This document shows positions 60,939 through 62,602 of a DNA stretch of 62,602 nucleotides, one piece after another. A program made the position numbers and the translations under genes. The stretch lies in NCBI GenBank assembly GCA_024330265.1, contig JANDLT010000027.1, positions 1-62,602 of the forward strand, read 5' to 3'. The stretch comes from Pyrinomonadaceae bacterium MAG19_C2-C3 (GTDB lineage: Bacteria; Acidobacteriota; Blastocatellia; Pyrinomonadales; Pyrinomonadaceae). Positions within the stretch are counted from its first letter, which is position 1; every line of letters starts with the position of its first letter. The notes under the pieces are model-generated. The model was given only the letters and a program-made list of their open reading frames with translations. It did not search any database and was not told the DNA's origin.

Positions 60939-62237
60939 TTAATCAATTTCGTCTTCAAGTTCGTGTTCGACATCAATCAACTGATCAGACTTACCGAGTT
61001 TTGTGAATAGATAGAACATGATAGTTGCCGAAATGACGGCAACGTTCAAGTCAATTAAAACGGTGACTGCGGTGGTGTAAAGAATAATAAACAACTGGAA
61101 ATTCCGGTTAAATGATCTCACCCATCCCCTCTTGATATATGCGCGGGTAAATTCGCGGTCGGAAACATCCCAGCCCGCCTTAAACAAAACGCCGGAAAAA
61201 ACCGCCGCCGGAATGAGCGCAACCCAGTCGCTAAAGAAAATAAGGAATATCAGGACAAATACTCCCATTAGAACGCCTGCCAGCCGGGTTTGTGCATCCT
61301 CTTTAATCAGCAATACAGAGCGTATCGTGGCTTGCGCGCCGGGAATTCCTTGCATTATTCCAACAACACCATTGGCTATGCCTTGTGCAATAAGCTCTTT
61401 ATTCTGGTTAGTAGTTTCCTTTGTCATTCTGTCAATGACCAAAGCCGTCAACAAACTGTCCAGATAGCCTAAGATCATTAGCTGAACGGCAAAAGGCAAT
61501 GCCTTTACTAGATTTTCAGTGGTTAATATTCTGCTGTCCGGGAAGTAGTTGCCAATTAGAGTGAGGAATTCGGAAATAGAATCAATGCTGTTGCCTAACT
61601 TCACCTTTTCGATTGGCAGGTTTAATAGATTGGAAAGCAATGTTGCCACAATAACGGACAGCAAAACTGCTGAGAAAAAAGACCTATATTTTTCGGGTAC
61701 GCCTATTTTCCGAATAAACAACGGTAACGTAAAAATAAAGATGACAACGCCAACGGCTACCAACACGTTGATTGCTGATGATCCCTCCATGATAGTTTTA
61801 CCGCCAAAGCCAAATATTTTGGCAATTTGGTCATACCAAATCAGCACGGCAATTCCGTTCATAAATCCCAACACCACGGCGTTGGGAACATAAAGAATAA
61901 GTTTGCCGAGTCGCAGTAGACCGCTCAAAATCATCAACGCGCCAAGCATCAGCAAAATTAAGGTGATGAATTGCTCTGCTAATGCTTTATCTGGAAACAA
62001 CTCATAAGTATTAGCAACTACTACGGCAGTAACGGCGGTCATGGGAGCCGTCGGTCCTGAGGCTTGTAGCCTTGTTCCGCCGATAAGCGAAGTGATGATA
62101 GGAATGACGGCAGCCCCGATCATCCCGGCAAACGCTCCTCTGCCGGACATCGTTCCAAAAGCAGCACCGAGTGAAAGGGCGGCGAAACTTACGGTCAGCC
62201 CAGCTAATAAGTCTTTTATAAATGTTTGATTATTCAT
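60939..62237 (-). CDS. SulP-family inorganic anion transporter
   Basis: A 432-residue membrane protein with about 12 TM helices. SulP signs are LLAGLTVSFAALSLGAAFG, QASGPTAPMTAVTAVVV, GFMNGIAVLIW and GIANGVVGIMQGIPG. Members carry sulfate, bicarbonate or other anions. The cytoplasmic STAS domain that usually ends SulP proteins is missing; the protein stops at an acidic tail (DVEHELEDEID). Base use is clearly more AT-rich than the other genes, with Ile, Lys and Asn codons ending in A or T. With transposase remnants on both sides, this points to transfer. The ATG at 62237 is preferred to the upstream one at 62261. Confidence 0.92.
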   Translation of the reverse strand: MNNQTFIKDLLAGLTVSFAALSLGAAFGTMSGRGAFAGMIGAAVIPIITSLIGGTRLQASGPTAPMTAVTAVVVANTYELFPDKALAEQFITLILLMLGALMILSGLLRLGKLILYVPNAVVLGFMNGIAVLIWYDQIAKIFGFGGKTIMEGSSAINVLVAVGVVIFIFTLPLFIRKIGVPEKYRSFFSAVLLSVIVATLLSNLLNLPIEKVKLGNSIDSISEFLTLIGNYFPDSRILTTENLVKALPFAVQLMILGYLDSLLTALVIDRMTKETTNQNKELIAQGIANGVVGIMQGIPGAQATIRSVLLIKEDAQTRLAGVLMGVFVLIFLIFFSDWVALIPAAVFSGVLFKAGWDVSDREFTRAYIKRGWVRSFNRNFQLFIILYTTAVTVLIDLNVAVISATIMFYLFTKLGKSDQLIDVEHELEDEID

Positions 62238-62363
62238 TAGATTACAACGGCTGCGACCCACTATTCCGACAAGTAGAAAACCACTGCGGGTTTCAATGCT
62301 AAAAATGTTTTAAATCAACCGGGTTATATCGTTTCCGGCAATCGTTTCGCTGCTTCTGCCCGT

Positions 62364-62602
62364 CTATCTTCTCATTTTGCTTATTTCGATGTAGCCAAAA
62401 CTCAGCCTCCAGGACGAAATCAAGTCGGGCGAAACTTCAACAGAATAGATTTCCTGCACATGCGCTTGTATCTGGCGGCAACTCATGCCGCGCGTACATC
62501 GAGATGATCTTGTCATCAAAGCCGTCGAAGCGACGTTGACCCTTACGAACTAATTGCGGCTCGAACTCACTCTTGCGTTCGCGCCGCAACTTCAACCTCA
62601 AC
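62364..62602 (-). pseudogene. IS256-type transposase remnant (runs off window)
   Basis: On the minus strand from the window edge down to 62415, a frame reads EFEPQLVRKGQRRFDGFDDK then IISMYARGMSCRQIQAHVQE and VSPDLIS, the well-known N-terminal region of IS256-family (Mutator-like) transposases. After LIS the expected RVTDAV is replaced by unrelated SWRLSFGYIE and a stop at 62364. The catalytic DDE part is therefore lost. The upstream end lies outside the window. Confidence 0.8.

Overview
The window looks like chromosomal DNA of an Acidobacteriota bacterium, most likely class Blastocatellia. This is inferred from an Oar-like TonB-dependent receptor with an N-terminal carboxypeptidase-regulatory-like domain, a TPR protein, several SpoIIE-type phosphatases, moderate-to-high GC, and intergenic gaps full of short palindromic repeat elements. 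No rRNA, tRNA or 16S-type marker was seen, so the placement rests on gene content only.

Layout. 1-2.5 kb: a PAS-GAF-STAS stress-sensor protein and an unrecognised protein. 2.7-7.0 kb: an RND efflux pump without an adjacent adaptor, convergent with an EamA/DMT exporter. 7.1-10.6 kb: a trio of a glutathionylspermidine-synthase-like ATP-grasp enzyme, a membrane-anchored Gly/Arg-rich protein and a DUF1517-like protein. 10.8-22.6 kb: a glycan-use locus with an MFS transporter, LacI repressor, TonB-dependent receptor, TPR protein, GH144-type glucanase and GH3 glucosidase; beta-1,2-glucan is a plausible substrate. A good promoter with a LacI-type operator just downstream lies before the receptor gene.

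23-31.4 kb: a partner-switching signalling cluster. It has two paralogous membrane SpoIIE/PP2C proteins (the first with a degraded active site), a small protein, a STAS antagonist, an RsbW-like kinase and a GAF-PP2C phosphatase. 31.8-39 kb: a CDP-alcohol phosphatidyltransferase relative with a variant motif, a secreted protein, a subtilase and a hybrid histidine kinase. The subtilase is the most unusual gene in the window: its N-terminal part reads as a ClpB-like AAA+ domain without Walker residues, and its tail holds twenty six-residue ADGITM/ADGVLL repeats.

39-58.4 kb: mostly housekeeping and accessory genes. These include an ATP-grasp protein, the primary sigma factor, MsrA, a secreted unknown, a small protein translationally coupled to a GT2 glycosyltransferase, a fluoride channel, an endonuclease/exonuclease/phosphatase-fold protein, a fasciclin protein, a BaiN/HI0933-type flavoprotein, PPK2, a GH2 enzyme, a MocA-like nucleotidyltransferase, divergent arsR/arsM, and a DEAD-box helicase next to an RRM protein. 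59-62.6 kb: a B12-binding radical SAM protein, then an AT-richer segment with a SulP transporter between remnants of IS630 and IS256 transposases, which suggests acquired DNA.

The gaps carry at least five families of short elements with terminal inverted repeats (one family in four copies), several 7-bp tandem-repeat arrays, and an inverted pair of about 100-bp repeats. Two of the 7-bp arrays run in frame into the C-termini of two glycan-locus genes.
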